In this document: one piece after another, positions 1 through 7,972 of the stretch | Layout of the letters: each line of letters opens with the position of its first letter | How positions within the stretch are numbered: the stretch's first letter is position 1 | Origin: an uncultured Pirellulaceae bacterium | GTDB lineage: Bacteria > Planctomycetota > Planctomycetia > Pirellulales > Pirellulaceae | Assembly: GCA_937967505.1 (NCBI GenBank) | Contig: CALCJM010000108.1 | Coordinates: forward strand, 1-64,000 | Length of the DNA stretch: 64,000 nt | Direction of reading: 5' to 3' | Position numbers and translations under genes: made by a program | Notes under the pieces: generated by a model | Told to the model about the DNA's origin: nothing | What the model saw: the letters and a program-made list of their open reading frames with translations, nothing else | Database searches by the model: none

Positions 1-414
1 CTGGTATAGGTCAACCAGTGTCGCGGCGGTGGTATCGAGATCGAATTTACCTGTTGTGATGTCTTCCAGTTGGTCGGCAGTCGTCAATAGCAACAGCACC
101 TGCGACTCGCTGGCGGCCTGCTGATTTTCAGCCAGGTGATCCAGCAGATCTTCCATGCGGTGGGACAGGCGGGTAATGGCTTCGGCACCGACGGCTCCGG
201 CGGCTCCTTTGAGCGTGTGAGAGGCGCGGCGGACATCACCCAGTGCACTCATGTCTGCACCGTTGTCGCGGATCTTGTCCAGCCCGTCATAGATGGTTCG
301 CATGTGTTCTTCGGCTTCTTCGCTGAAGATCTCAACCAGTTCGGGAGACATGTTGCCTCCGGCTTTTAGTTGGTCGATGACTTCCTGAAGATCGATTTTG
401 CTGTTCTCAGACAT
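1..414 (-). CDS. CheA/ChpA-type histidine kinase, N-terminal Hpt domain (partial)
   Basis: The first 138 codons of a gene that leaves the window at its left edge. The protein starts MSENSKIDLQ. It carries a histidine phosphotransfer (Hpt/P1) domain: the motif SHTLKGAAGAVG holds the phospho-accepting histidine, and a helical FSEEAEEHMRTIYDGLDKIR segment lies before it. In CheA and ChpA, this domain takes phosphate from the kinase's own ATP-binding domain and passes it to response regulators. It is the last visible gene of a minus-strand chemosensory operon, after the CheW and chemoreceptor genes, which fits a CheA/ChpA kinase. The kinase, dimerisation and CheW-like domains would lie outside the window, so a stand-alone Hpt protein or a hybrid kinase is not excluded. 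No strong Shine-Dalgarno is seen before the ATG. Confidence 0.8.
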   Translation of the reverse strand, partial: MSENSKIDLQEVIDQLKAGGNMSPELVEIFSEEAEEHMRTIYDGLDKIRDNGADMSALGDVRRASHTLKGAAGAVGAEAITRLSHRMEDLLDHLAENQQAASESQVLLLLTTADQLEDITTGKFDLDTTAATLVDLYQ

Positions 415-491
415 GGCGTTTCCTGTCAAACCGTTGACTTGGGGATTTTGATTAGGGAAGGGGATCTATCGTTCAATTAATGGGAGCTGTT

Positions 492-659
492 GCAGCCCGA
501 AACGTTGTGTTTCGGGCTGCGGAGAAGATCGCCCGAACGGCGCTGACAGAATGTAGGGTTCTGTCAGCGCGGGTTCGGTAATCTTCGTTACCGATCCCGT
601 CCTGATGTGGACAGGGTGGCAACAGAAGTCTTGAAACGGCCAGTCATGCCGGCCGTTTC
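492..659 (-). other. Four consecutive intercistronic hairpins between receptor and kinase genes
   Basis: The 263-base gap between the chemoreceptor stop and the kinase start holds four separate inverted repeats. They are 492-520 (12-bp perfect stem GCAGCCCGAAAC, 5-nt loop), 540-570 (12-bp perfect stem GCGCTGACAGAA, 7-nt loop), 575-594 (7-bp stem TCGGTAA) and 633-659 (9-bp stem GAAACGGCC). None is followed by a convincing U-run on the minus strand, so they do not look like standard intrinsic terminators. They may stabilise the upstream mRNA, attenuate the kinase gene, or bind protein. The stem sequences differ, so this is not one repeat copied four times. Confidence 0.6.
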
Positions 660-677
660 CAGTTTTTGGCTGGCAGA

Positions 678-3600
678 CTAAACAGCAGCCTCTTTGTCGC
701 TGAGGAAGGCCTTCAGATTCTTCATGCCTTCGTCAGTGTAAAGATCGGCGTCACCGTTGAGCATTGCGGAGTAGTAATTGCGATCGCCGTCGCGGCCAGC
801 TTTAATCTCTTCACTGGTAATCGCAGCGGCTCCCATACCCCAGTTGGCGAAGTGCCGCTTGGTTGCCGGTTCGATAAAGCGAACGCGTGAACCGATGTGA
901 CGAGGATCCTTTTCAATCTTCTCGTACAGGCTTAGCACTTCTCCGTAAGGGCCTTCCAGCACCTGCAGGAATCGGGTGTTGGTGTGCAGGAGGATACCTG
1001 TCAGATTCTGTGTCGGATTGTTCTCACGGGCTGTGGCAACAATCTTCTGGATTTCAGCATCGTCGCAAGAGATTGAGCGAGCACTTGTGTAAACCAGACG
1101 GCACATCTGCTCGGGCTTCATGTCGCCGGACATCTGACGCAAGTTTCCTGTGGCACCATGCATCAACGTATTCATTTCGCTGATGCCTTCGAGCACGTCA
1201 AATTCCTGAGCTTCGACTTCACCGACTTTAAACTGAGCCACAGACTCACGAAGCTGGTTCGCAAGACCGGTCAGCTGCCCCACCGACTGCGTCGCAGTAC
1301 GGGACTTGTCCGCCGACTCTTTTGTGGTTTCAGAAATTCGAGTCATGGTAGACGCAATTTCTGTCGCTGCATTGGCCTGCTGAGTCGCTGAAGACGACAC
1401 TTCTGTAATCAGGTATTCCAGCTGCTGGGACACTTTGTCAATTTCGTCCAGAGTTTGACCAGCCTGAGTCGCCAGTTCAGAACCCTCGACAACCTCACGG
1501 GTGGATTCTTCCATGTCCGTGATCGCTTCAGAGGTTTCTGTCTGAATCGCCTTAATCAGCGTCGAGATCTGCTTGGTCGCATCAGTGGATCGTTCAGCAA
1601 GACGCTCAACCTCTTCCGCAACCACCGCAAAACCCTGTCCCGCATCACCGGCCATCGCCGCCTGAATCGACGCATTAAGAGCCAGAATCGATGTTCGGTC
1701 AGCAATATCAGAAATCAGCTGAACAATCTCACCAATCTCCTGGGAAGATTCACCCAGACGCTTAATCCTTTTCGATGTCGCCTGCACCTGCTCACGGATG
1801 CGATCCATGCCTTCCACCGTATTGGACACCGCCTCCATACCGCGCGAGGCAGTTTCACGAGCTTGCTTCGCAACCGTCGCCGAACCTTCGGACTGTTCTG
1901 CCACCAGCTGAATCTGTTCCGTAATTTCCAGAACGCGTTCAGAGGCCGTTCCAATCTCGTTCGCCTGAGCATCAGATTCCTCTGACAGCTGGTTGGAAAC
2001 GTTTGCCAGCGATCCCGCAGATGTGGTCACCTGGTTCGTCGCGTTCTGCACACGACCAACAAGCGTCTTCAGTTGCTGGGTCATATGGTTAACCGTACCG
2101 GCGATCGATCCGGTAATGTCTTCCTTCACCTCGGCATCAATCGTAAGATCACCCGCCGCGATGTTTTCCATCTCGCCAATCAGGCTTTCAATCGAGTTCT
2201 GAATTTCTTCTCGTTCATCGTTGGACTGAATCAGCGACAGAGTTGTATCGCACATCGCGTTCAACGAGATCGCCACATCACCAAGTTCGTCACTGGTGAT
2301 TTTTTCCGCACGAGCGTCGAACATACCGATACCAATACTTCCAAGCATGTCATTAATCGAGTTCGCCTGACGGGTAATACGATTCGCCGCCCAAGCAACA
2401 CCGCCCAGACCCACGAGGAAGACCGGAATAACCCACAAAGAACCGAATACAACATCCTGAACCGTCAACGGTTCAAAAACTTCCTGAACGTCAATTTCTG
2501 ACATCAACGCCCATGTGGTTGCCGGCACGTTTTCGGTTCCCGGATGAATCGTCACCGGAGCCCACGAACTGTATACGGGAAGACCACGGTAATCCGCGAT
2601 CTTCTTTCGACCCGTGTTACCCGCAGTCGCGTCCACCGAGGCTTCGGTGGTAACTTTCAGTTCATCGTTCATGATCGTGGTCGGTTTCGTAATGTAACCC
2701 TGCGAGACCAGACCGGGGCCGTTGATAGGGTCGTCCTGAACAAAACGAGAGTCATTACGCATGAGGCCTTCCGGTCCAACCGCGTAAGTTTCACCCGTGT
2801 CTCCCAGACCGGTACGTTCGTCGAGAATACCGGAAATCTTGTCCAGAGGCATCTGGAAGATTGCCACGCCGACCTTTTTATCTCCATCGTAAACAGGAGA
2901 GGAAATGAAGGAGGCGGGAGCTTCGTAAGAAGGCGTGTAATACTTGTAGTCAACCAGGAAGGTTTGCTCGGGAGATGTCGCGTTGGCGGCCAGCTCAAAA
3001 GCGCGGGCAAAGTTGGTTTTGCTGTAAGGGCCGTCTTTCAGACTGGTGGTATAGTCCATCTCCTTAAAAACGGAGTAAACGATGTCGCCAGAATTCAGAT
3101 CGCACAAGAAGATATCGTAGTAACCAAACTTGTTCAGGTAACTTCGAACCATCGGGTGGTACTTGCCGTGCAACCGGCTGTAGGTTGATCCGTCGGATGC
3201 CGCGTCCAGCGTTTCCTTCGATCCCAGTGGATTGGGATTGTTGGAAATATACTGGTACTGGAGGTAGATTGAATCTTCATCCAGCGGTGTAATCAGAGGC
3301 TTGAGGCTTGGCTGGTTGCCGGTGATACTGGCGTACTCTCTTCCAAACTCATTCCTATAGTAGCCCAGCAGGCTGTCTTTCATCTTCTGCATTTGCGCTT
3401 CATCGACCTCGACTTCTGCGCGAGCCTTTGAAAGCGCTGCGGGGAACTGCTTCATCGCATCCACGATCGCCAGGTTCTGGCTGAATGTTTTCATCTGGTT
3501 ATCGATCTGACCGAAATAATCTTCGATCTGTTTCGACTTAACGGTACGAATTGATTCCAGCTGGGCCAAAGCCTGAGTCTCGATACCGTTGGCAGCCGAA

Positions 3601-3734
3601 CGGTACATCGAAATACCCAGCAACGCCATCGGCAGGAGAGCCACCGCGACCAACAGGAAGAGCAGTTTGTTTCGAATCTTTCCGGAGACCCATTGGTATG
3701 CGGACAATCCTTTGATTTGATCTTTCAAAGCCAT
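678..3734 (-). CDS. PilJ-type methyl-accepting chemotaxis receptor with C-terminal BLUF blue-light domain
   Basis: A 1018-aa membrane chemoreceptor. A first membrane helix (about 23-44) is followed by a large periplasmic region of about 385 residues, probably dCache-like, a second helix (about 429-450), and two HAMP-like segments (about 451-503 and 510-560). The cytoplasmic signalling coiled coil has its hairpin tip near 665-715. The tip reads LALNASIQAAMAGDAGQGFA and then RLAERSTDATKQIS, the form typical of PilJ, the twitching-motility receptor, rather than enteric MCPs. Residues about 877-972 are a BLUF domain, the FAD-binding blue-light sensor. The residues known to bind flavin or switch are all present: Tyr882, Asn906, Gln924 (in RFLQVLEGP), Trp965 and Met967. 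The neighbours are CheW, CheY-like and CheA-like genes. The inferred role is to send light and periplasmic signals to the kinase. A BLUF domain after the signalling domain of a receptor is an unusual arrangement. Confidence 0.93.
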   Translation of the reverse strand: MALKDQIKGLSAYQWVSGKIRNKLLFLLVAVALLPMALLGISMYRSAANGIETQALAQLESIRTVKSKQIEDYFGQIDNQMKTFSQNLAIVDAMKQFPAALSKARAEVEVDEAQMQKMKDSLLGYYRNEFGREYASITGNQPSLKPLITPLDEDSIYLQYQYISNNPNPLGSKETLDAASDGSTYSRLHGKYHPMVRSYLNKFGYYDIFLCDLNSGDIVYSVFKEMDYTTSLKDGPYSKTNFARAFELAANATSPEQTFLVDYKYYTPSYEAPASFISSPVYDGDKKVGVAIFQMPLDKISGILDERTGLGDTGETYAVGPEGLMRNDSRFVQDDPINGPGLVSQGYITKPTTIMNDELKVTTEASVDATAGNTGRKKIADYRGLPVYSSWAPVTIHPGTENVPATTWALMSEIDVQEVFEPLTVQDVVFGSLWVIPVFLVGLGGVAWAANRITRQANSINDMLGSIGIGMFDARAEKITSDELGDVAISLNAMCDTTLSLIQSNDEREEIQNSIESLIGEMENIAAGDLTIDAEVKEDITGSIAGTVNHMTQQLKTLVGRVQNATNQVTTSAGSLANVSNQLSEESDAQANEIGTASERVLEITEQIQLVAEQSEGSATVAKQARETASRGMEAVSNTVEGMDRIREQVQATSKRIKRLGESSQEIGEIVQLISDIADRTSILALNASIQAAMAGDAGQGFAVVAEEVERLAERSTDATKQISTLIKAIQTETSEAITDMEESTREVVEGSELATQAGQTLDEIDKVSQQLEYLITEVSSSATQQANAATEIASTMTRISETTKESADKSRTATQSVGQLTGLANQLRESVAQFKVGEVEAQEFDVLEGISEMNTLMHGATGNLRQMSGDMKPEQMCRLVYTSARSISCDDAEIQKIVATARENNPTQNLTGILLHTNTRFLQVLEGPYGEVLSLYEKIEKDPRHIGSRVRFIEPATKRHFANWGMGAAAITSEEIKAGRDGDRNYYSAMLNGDADLYTDEGMKNLKAFLSDKEAAV

Positions 3735-3880
3735 TTTGTTTTCCTCTGTGTTCTTCTTTTAAGGGGTGATTTTTTGACGAGAGCCTTTTTGAATTGACGG
3801 CCACGTCAGTCGAAAACAAGGACATTCGTTGAAATAAACAAGCGACACGCGTCGCATCTCGAACGTCTCCGATAATTTCG

Positions 3881-4657
3881 TTACGTCGCTGCATATGCGG
3901 ACAATTCCGCACAGCCAAGTAACAAGTCGGGGTCGATCAAGACGGTGGTCGCCTGATCGGTGACCGAAATGCCATCAGAAAAGTTGGCAATTCGATCGGA
4001 CAAGCCGGAGAGTGCACCCCGTTCACTGTTGAGGTGGCGAATTCCCAGCACGCGGTCCACCACCAGTGCCGTGCTGGAAGCATGGCGAGCACTGCGGACC
4101 ACAATGATTTTTTCTCCGACCGCAGTGCGGTCAGTTGTCAGATTCAACAGGTTGCGGAAATCCGTCACCGACAGAATCTGACCACGCAAGTTAGTCACAC
4201 CGCGAAGCCAGTTTGGCGTTCTGGGGAGTGATGTGACCTTGCCACAACGATCGATTTCCAGCACACCATCAAGGGGCAGGCCAAACTGTCGATCACCGAT
4301 TTCGAAAACGACGTGACGCACGCCCGTTTCCTGTTGTGTTTCTTTTTTCTGTGCGGCAGCATTGGACTGGAGTTGTTCCGGCAGATTGCCTTCGTCGATG
4401 GCCGAGGAAACCTTCTTCAGCAAATCATCTAGGGCCGCACCAGGGTCATCGGATGCGTTGGCGTCGGCCAGCATGTTGGCTAGCGCAGCGATATCGGCGG
4501 CATCATCGGAGCCGCCATTTTCAGTTGCCGGGGTCGTCGGGGCATCCGACATCCCTTCGTCCCAGTTCATGGCCTGGTCGCCGAAGGCGGCCGCCAGAGC
4601 GGCCTGAAGGTCCGGAGTGACCGGATCGTCACTGTTGGGGAGATCTGTATCTGACAT
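3881..4657 (-). CDS. CheW/PilI-like coupling protein with long acidic N-terminal extension
   Basis: A 258-aa protein with a CheW domain at about residues 112-255 (RHVVFEIGDRQFGLPLDGVL, then LRGVTNLRGQILSVTDFR). CheW proteins link chemoreceptors to the CheA kinase at the cytoplasmic face of the membrane. The N-terminal 110 residues are Asp/Ala/Asn-rich, probably disordered, and absent from ordinary CheW proteins of about 160 aa. The gene lies 146 bases upstream of the chemoreceptor on the same strand, and a CheY-like gene precedes it. The ATG at 4657 opens a natural MSDTDLP start. Its likely partners are the BLUF receptor and the kinase starting at 414. Confidence 0.88.
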   Translation of the reverse strand: MSDTDLPNSDDPVTPDLQAALAAAFGDQAMNWDEGMSDAPTTPATENGGSDDAADIAALANMLADANASDDPGAALDDLLKKVSSAIDEGNLPEQLQSNAAAQKKETQQETGVRHVVFEIGDRQFGLPLDGVLEIDRCGKVTSLPRTPNWLRGVTNLRGQILSVTDFRNLLNLTTDRTAVGEKIIVVRSARHASSTALVVDRVLGIRHLNSERGALSGLSDRIANFSDGISVTDQATTVLIDPDLLLGCAELSAYAAT

Positions 4658-4767
4658 GATTTTGCTTGCGGTTTAATTTAAAGGGTTAAGGGAATCAGCT
4701 TTAATCCGTAAAGCTGTGCAAGTTCTGGAGGATGAGAGATGGGTTATCCAGGTTCTTTCGTGCTTGA

Positions 4768-5148
4768 TCAGGCTTCGCTGAATTCCACCAATTCATCTAG
4801 GGCGGTCAGCAGGTCTTTGGCGACAATAGGTTTTGACAGATACGCATCGGCGCCCTGTCGTTGCCCCCAAATTCTGTCTCGTTCTTGGTCTTTGGCGGTT
4901 ACCATCAAGATCTTGATCGCCAGATCTGGGTCGGCCTTGATGGTGCGGCAGACCTGGTATCCGTTTTTCTTGGGGAGGACAATATCCAGGACAACAACTT
5001 CCGGATGGTGTTCTCTGACAAGCTCTAGCGCCTGTTCGCCGTCTTCGGCAGTGATGACGGTGTAACCTGCATCGCCGATAATCTGCGCCGCTTGCTGACG
5101 TGCCGTGGGGCTGTCTTCAACGACCAGAATCTTGATTCCTTCACTCAT
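4768..5148 (-). CDS. Single-domain response regulator (CheY/PilH type)
   Basis: A 126-aa stand-alone receiver domain. It has the acidic pair in VVEDSP, phospho-acceptor Asp55 in VVVLDIVLPK, the Thr of LMVTAK and Lys106 in YLSKPI, so every catalytic position is present and there is no output domain. Such proteins carry the signal from a CheA-type kinase to a motor (PilG/PilH for type IV pili, CheY for flagella) or act as a phosphate sink. The start is the ATG at 5148 (MSEGIKIL). A longer reading frame adds an Arg-rich stretch that does not look like protein. It sits between an unknown helical protein and the CheW-like gene. The long basic-hydrophilic receiver start resembles PilH/PilG more than flagellar CheY, but this is not decisive. 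Confidence 0.9.
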   Translation of the reverse strand: MSEGIKILVVEDSPTARQQAAQIIGDAGYTVITAEDGEQALELVREHHPEVVVLDIVLPKKNGYQVCRTIKADPDLAIKILMVTAKDQERDRIWGQRQGADAYLSKPIVAKDLLTALDELVEFSEA

Positions 5149-5248
5149 AATGTCTCGCTGGGGTGGATTCCTTCGTCTGCGTCCGATTCTCCTGAATCGC
5201 CGGCGGTCTCTCATCCCAACCGGTTCGCATGCTGTCTCTACAGCGGGT

Positions 5249-5773
5249 TTACCATGACTCTTTTAACTCACGGACAAACACAACCGTGCTTTGATCAATC
5301 TGTTTGCCCAACGGTGACTCAAACCCAACGACTACAATCGCGTGGTACAGTACCGTTGCACAGGCGCGAATCAGCGCCAGCCCCAGACTCTCGTAAGTGC
5401 GTTTGATGTTTTCGTTGTCCTCAGCGCCACCGAAGGTGCGTTTGAGAGCACTGCCCCACGAACGCGTCTTCTGCACGGCGGTGTAAGCCGAACTTTCATC
5501 AAGCGCCTTGACGATTTCCTCACGGGTCTGTTCGGCCTCTTCGCCATTGAAAAACTGGTCAGAGAACGAAAGGAGTTTGGAGAGAATTCTGTTGGCCGTG
5601 TTCGATGCGTCCTTCATGTGCTCTTCGCGCCCTACCTCTTTGGCAGTTGCGATCAGAGACTCCAGATGACAGATCAAATCGACGCAGGCAATCTCCAATT
5701 CAGCCTGATCAACCGAACGCGTCGCGTTGGCAGACACAGGCTGGGTTTCGTTGGGAGCATTAGTTGGATTCAT
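5249..5773 (-). CDS. Hypothetical helical protein in the chemosensory operon
   Basis: A 174-aa protein from the ATG at 5773. No family is recognised. The first 25 residues are Asn/Pro/Thr-rich, and the rest looks mostly helical (LEIACVDLICHLESLIATAK, later LGLALIRACATVLYHAIVVV). There is no signal peptide or clear transmembrane span, so it is probably cytosolic. It sits between two response-regulator genes on the same strand with gaps of about 100-130 bases, so a role in the same sensory pathway is likely by position only. An in-frame TTG at 5794 would add seven residues. No Shine-Dalgarno decides between the two starts. Confidence 0.7.
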   Translation of the reverse strand: MNPTNAPNETQPVSANATRSVDQAELEIACVDLICHLESLIATAKEVGREEHMKDASNTANRILSKLLSFSDQFFNGEEAEQTREEIVKALDESSAYTAVQKTRSWGSALKRTFGGAEDNENIKRTYESLGLALIRACATVLYHAIVVVGFESPLGKQIDQSTVVFVRELKESW

Positions 5774-5901
5774 GGCTAGGTTTCTTGTACGCAAAATTGA
5801 TAAGGGAGCTTTGCTGTTTTAAGAGCCTGCCGATTCATACGAATCGTGAAAAACAGACTCAGATGTTTCTATCCCTGGTGCCGGCATGCCGACACCCAGC
5901 G

Positions 5902-7635
5902 TTAGACCGCGATGCCAGCGTGCTGTCGCACTTTGCTGACCAAATCATTCGATTCAAATGGCTTGACAATGTAGTCATTGCAACCGGCCATCTTCCCGCG
6001 CATTTTGTCGAACACACCGTCCTTGCCCGAAAGCATGATGACGGGAATATGCTTGGTGCGATCGTACTTTTTGACGAACTTGCACAACTGGTAACCGCCC
6101 AAACGAGGCATGTTGATGTCCGACAAAATCACGTCCGGCAGTTGCTCGGACAGGACGGTCAACGCTTCGACACCGTCAGCAACCGAGATCACTTCAAATC
6201 CCTGACGCTCAAGGGTCATCGTCAACAGTTTGCGAATGGTCGGGCTATCATCAACCGCCAGAACCAACGGGCGGTCCTCCGCAGGTGCCGCAGGCACTTC
6301 TTCGGCAACCGGTGCAAGTGTCTCTTGGACATCCTGCGTCAGTTCAACGATATCCTGCTGGATGGTTTCCTCGACTTCTGTTTCTTCGGCGGCGACTGGC
6401 AGGGTCGCTGCTGCTGCGGTGGCAGCCGCTGCAGCTGTTGCAGCAATGGCCGCAGCTGTTTCAGCAGCCTTCTCCTCGGCGGCTTTCTCCTCAGCGGCAA
6501 TCCGGGCAGCTTCTGCAGCCGCTTCGGCTTCTGCCTGGGCAGCAGCCTCCGCTGCGGCAACGGCGGCGGCTTCTGCAGCAGCCTTTTCTTCTTCTTTCCG
6601 CTTGGCTGCGGCTTCGGCTTCCGCGTGCAGGCGATCGAGTTCAGCCTGAGCTTCTGCTTTGCGTTGCGCTTCGGCCTCAGCTTCTGCGGCGGCAGCTTCA
6701 TCAGCCAAACGTGCAGCCTCTGCTGCTTCTTCTGCTGCGGCGGCTTCTTCAGCGGCAGCAGCAGCAGCTTCGATAGCGGCAGCTTCTGATTCCAGACGAG
6801 CGGCCTCGGCAGCCATCTCTTCTTCCTGTTTTGCTGCTTCGGCTTCCAGCTCTTTCAGTTCCTGGGCCGAGACTGCGGCGATTGCGTCCTGCCCGGAATC
6901 GGCGGCTTCGTCGGTCGCCTCTTCAGCAACCGCCTCTTCAGCAACCGCTTCTTCTGTCTCTTCAGCGACCGCTCCTTCCGATTCTTCTGTTTCAGCAACA
7001 GGTTCCTCTTCGGTGGTCGCTTCGGCGACTGCCTCTTCTGTTTCTTCAGCGACCACTTCTTCAGCGGTTGCTTCTTCTGTTTTTCCAGCGACCGTCTCTT
7101 CAGTCTCTTCAGCAACCACCTCTTCCGATTCCTCTGTTTCGGCAACAGCGTCATCTTCGGTTGTATCTTCAGCAACTGATTCTTCCGTTTCATCTGAAAC
7201 AGCTTCCTCAGTCTCTTCTGAGACGGTTTCGTTCTCTACGTCAGCTTGATCTTCTGCACCAGCCACTGCCTCCGAATGACCGGCTTCTACAGTCGCATCT
7301 TCTTCGGACGTTGTTACGTCGGCGATGGCTGTTGAATCTTTCGATTCGGTGTCATCGACAACATTATCCAGTCCGGCGGCAATCTCCTGAATGCCGGACA
7401 ACCATTCGAGACCGTTGAGAGCGATACTGTTGTCAGCATCGAGCTCAAGAACGCGATAGAGCGCCTCCTCAGTGTCAGAGAACGATTGACTGGTCCACGC
7501 TTGCATCAGCCAGGCTTCTGCAGTTTGGTTTTCGTCGGTCAGTTCTGATTGGAGAGCTTCTCGGCCTTGCTCGCAGTTTCCAGTGAGGATTGCGTGAGCC
7601 GCTTTGCACAATGAGGTAGAGGTTTTCGCGTTCAT
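5902..7635 (-). CDS. Response regulator with TPR-like start, 350-residue Glu/Ala-rich linker and C-terminal receiver
   Basis: A 577-aa protein from the ATG at 7635. Residues 1-85 look like one or two TPR units (SLCKAAHAILTGNCEQGREA, then EEALYRVLELDADNSIALNG). Residues about 95-440 are low complexity: first an acidic Glu/Thr/Val region with EETEEAVAEE-like units, then an Ala/Glu/Lys-rich stretch that should form a long coiled coil or single alpha-helix. The last 120 residues are an intact receiver domain (AVDDSPTIRKLL, phospho-Asp in VILSDINMPRLGG, Lys in YIVKPF) closest in style to PilG. It is the first gene of the chemosensory operon. The long spacer could place the receiver far from a TPR-bound partner, as in FimV-type polar hubs; this is inference. 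An in-frame TTG at 7650 would add five residues. Confidence 0.85.
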   Translation of the reverse strand: MNAKTSTSLCKAAHAILTGNCEQGREALQSELTDENQTAEAWLMQAWTSQSFSDTEEALYRVLELDADNSIALNGLEWLSGIQEIAAGLDNVVDDTESKDSTAIADVTTSEEDATVEAGHSEAVAGAEDQADVENETVSEETEEAVSDETEESVAEDTTEDDAVAETEESEEVVAEETEETVAGKTEEATAEEVVAEETEEAVAEATTEEEPVAETEESEGAVAEETEEAVAEEAVAEEATDEAADSGQDAIAAVSAQELKELEAEAAKQEEEMAAEAARLESEAAAIEAAAAAAEEAAAAEEAAEAARLADEAAAAEAEAEAQRKAEAQAELDRLHAEAEAAAKRKEEEKAAAEAAAVAAAEAAAQAEAEAAAEAARIAAEEKAAEEKAAETAAAIAATAAAAATAAAATLPVAAEETEVEETIQQDIVELTQDVQETLAPVAEEVPAAPAEDRPLVLAVDDSPTIRKLLTMTLERQGFEVISVADGVEALTVLSEQLPDVILSDINMPRLGGYQLCKFVKKYDRTKHIPVIMLSGKDGVFDKMRGKMAGCNDYIVKPFESNDLVSKVRQHAGIAV

Positions 7636-7717
7636 TTGGATCAGTTTCAATTGGGTGGAGAGCTAAACGTTTGCGGAGTCGATGACGGGATATCGATAGT
7701 TTGCCGCAAGCCGACAA

Positions 7718-7873
7718 TTACTTTTTCTGGTAGGCGTCGATGCCTTCTTCTTTCCAAATGTTCAATGTCTTTGAGTCACTTGGGTTGATTTTCACGCCGA
7801 TCGCGTTGACAGGAAAATCAAATTTCTTTTGGATTTCGATCCAGTTTTTCTTTACGTTCTCTGGTACAGCCAT
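7718..7873 (-). CDS. Small conserved-looking protein, 51 aa
   Basis: A 51-codon gene starting MAVPENVKKNWIEI and ending EEGIDAYQKK. A clean Shine-Dalgarno (AAGGAG) sits seven bases before the ATG, and the composition is balanced and protein-like (Lys, Trp, Ile, Asn), which argues for a real gene. It has no signal peptide or membrane segment and is basic. It lies 99 bases after the M16 peptidase stop and 82 bases before the chemosensory operon, on the same strand as both. Its function is unknown. Confidence 0.65.
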   Translation of the reverse strand: MAVPENVKKNWIEIQKKFDFPVNAIGVKINPSDSKTLNIWKEEGIDAYQKK

Positions 7874-7972
7874 GGAAAGGCTCCTTGCAAGTTGGGTAAA
7901 ATGTGTTGATATCCAAAGGTTTTTGGATCTAAAGGAATATAGGTCGCGTTTAGCAGAGGAGCCTGAAAAATC

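Noticed and set aside
6230-7418. Long Ala/Ser-rich open frames on the plus strand across the Glu/Ala arm of the response regulator
   Set aside because: They are shadows of a low-complexity, biased region of the minus-strand gene; composition is unlike protein and no start site is present.
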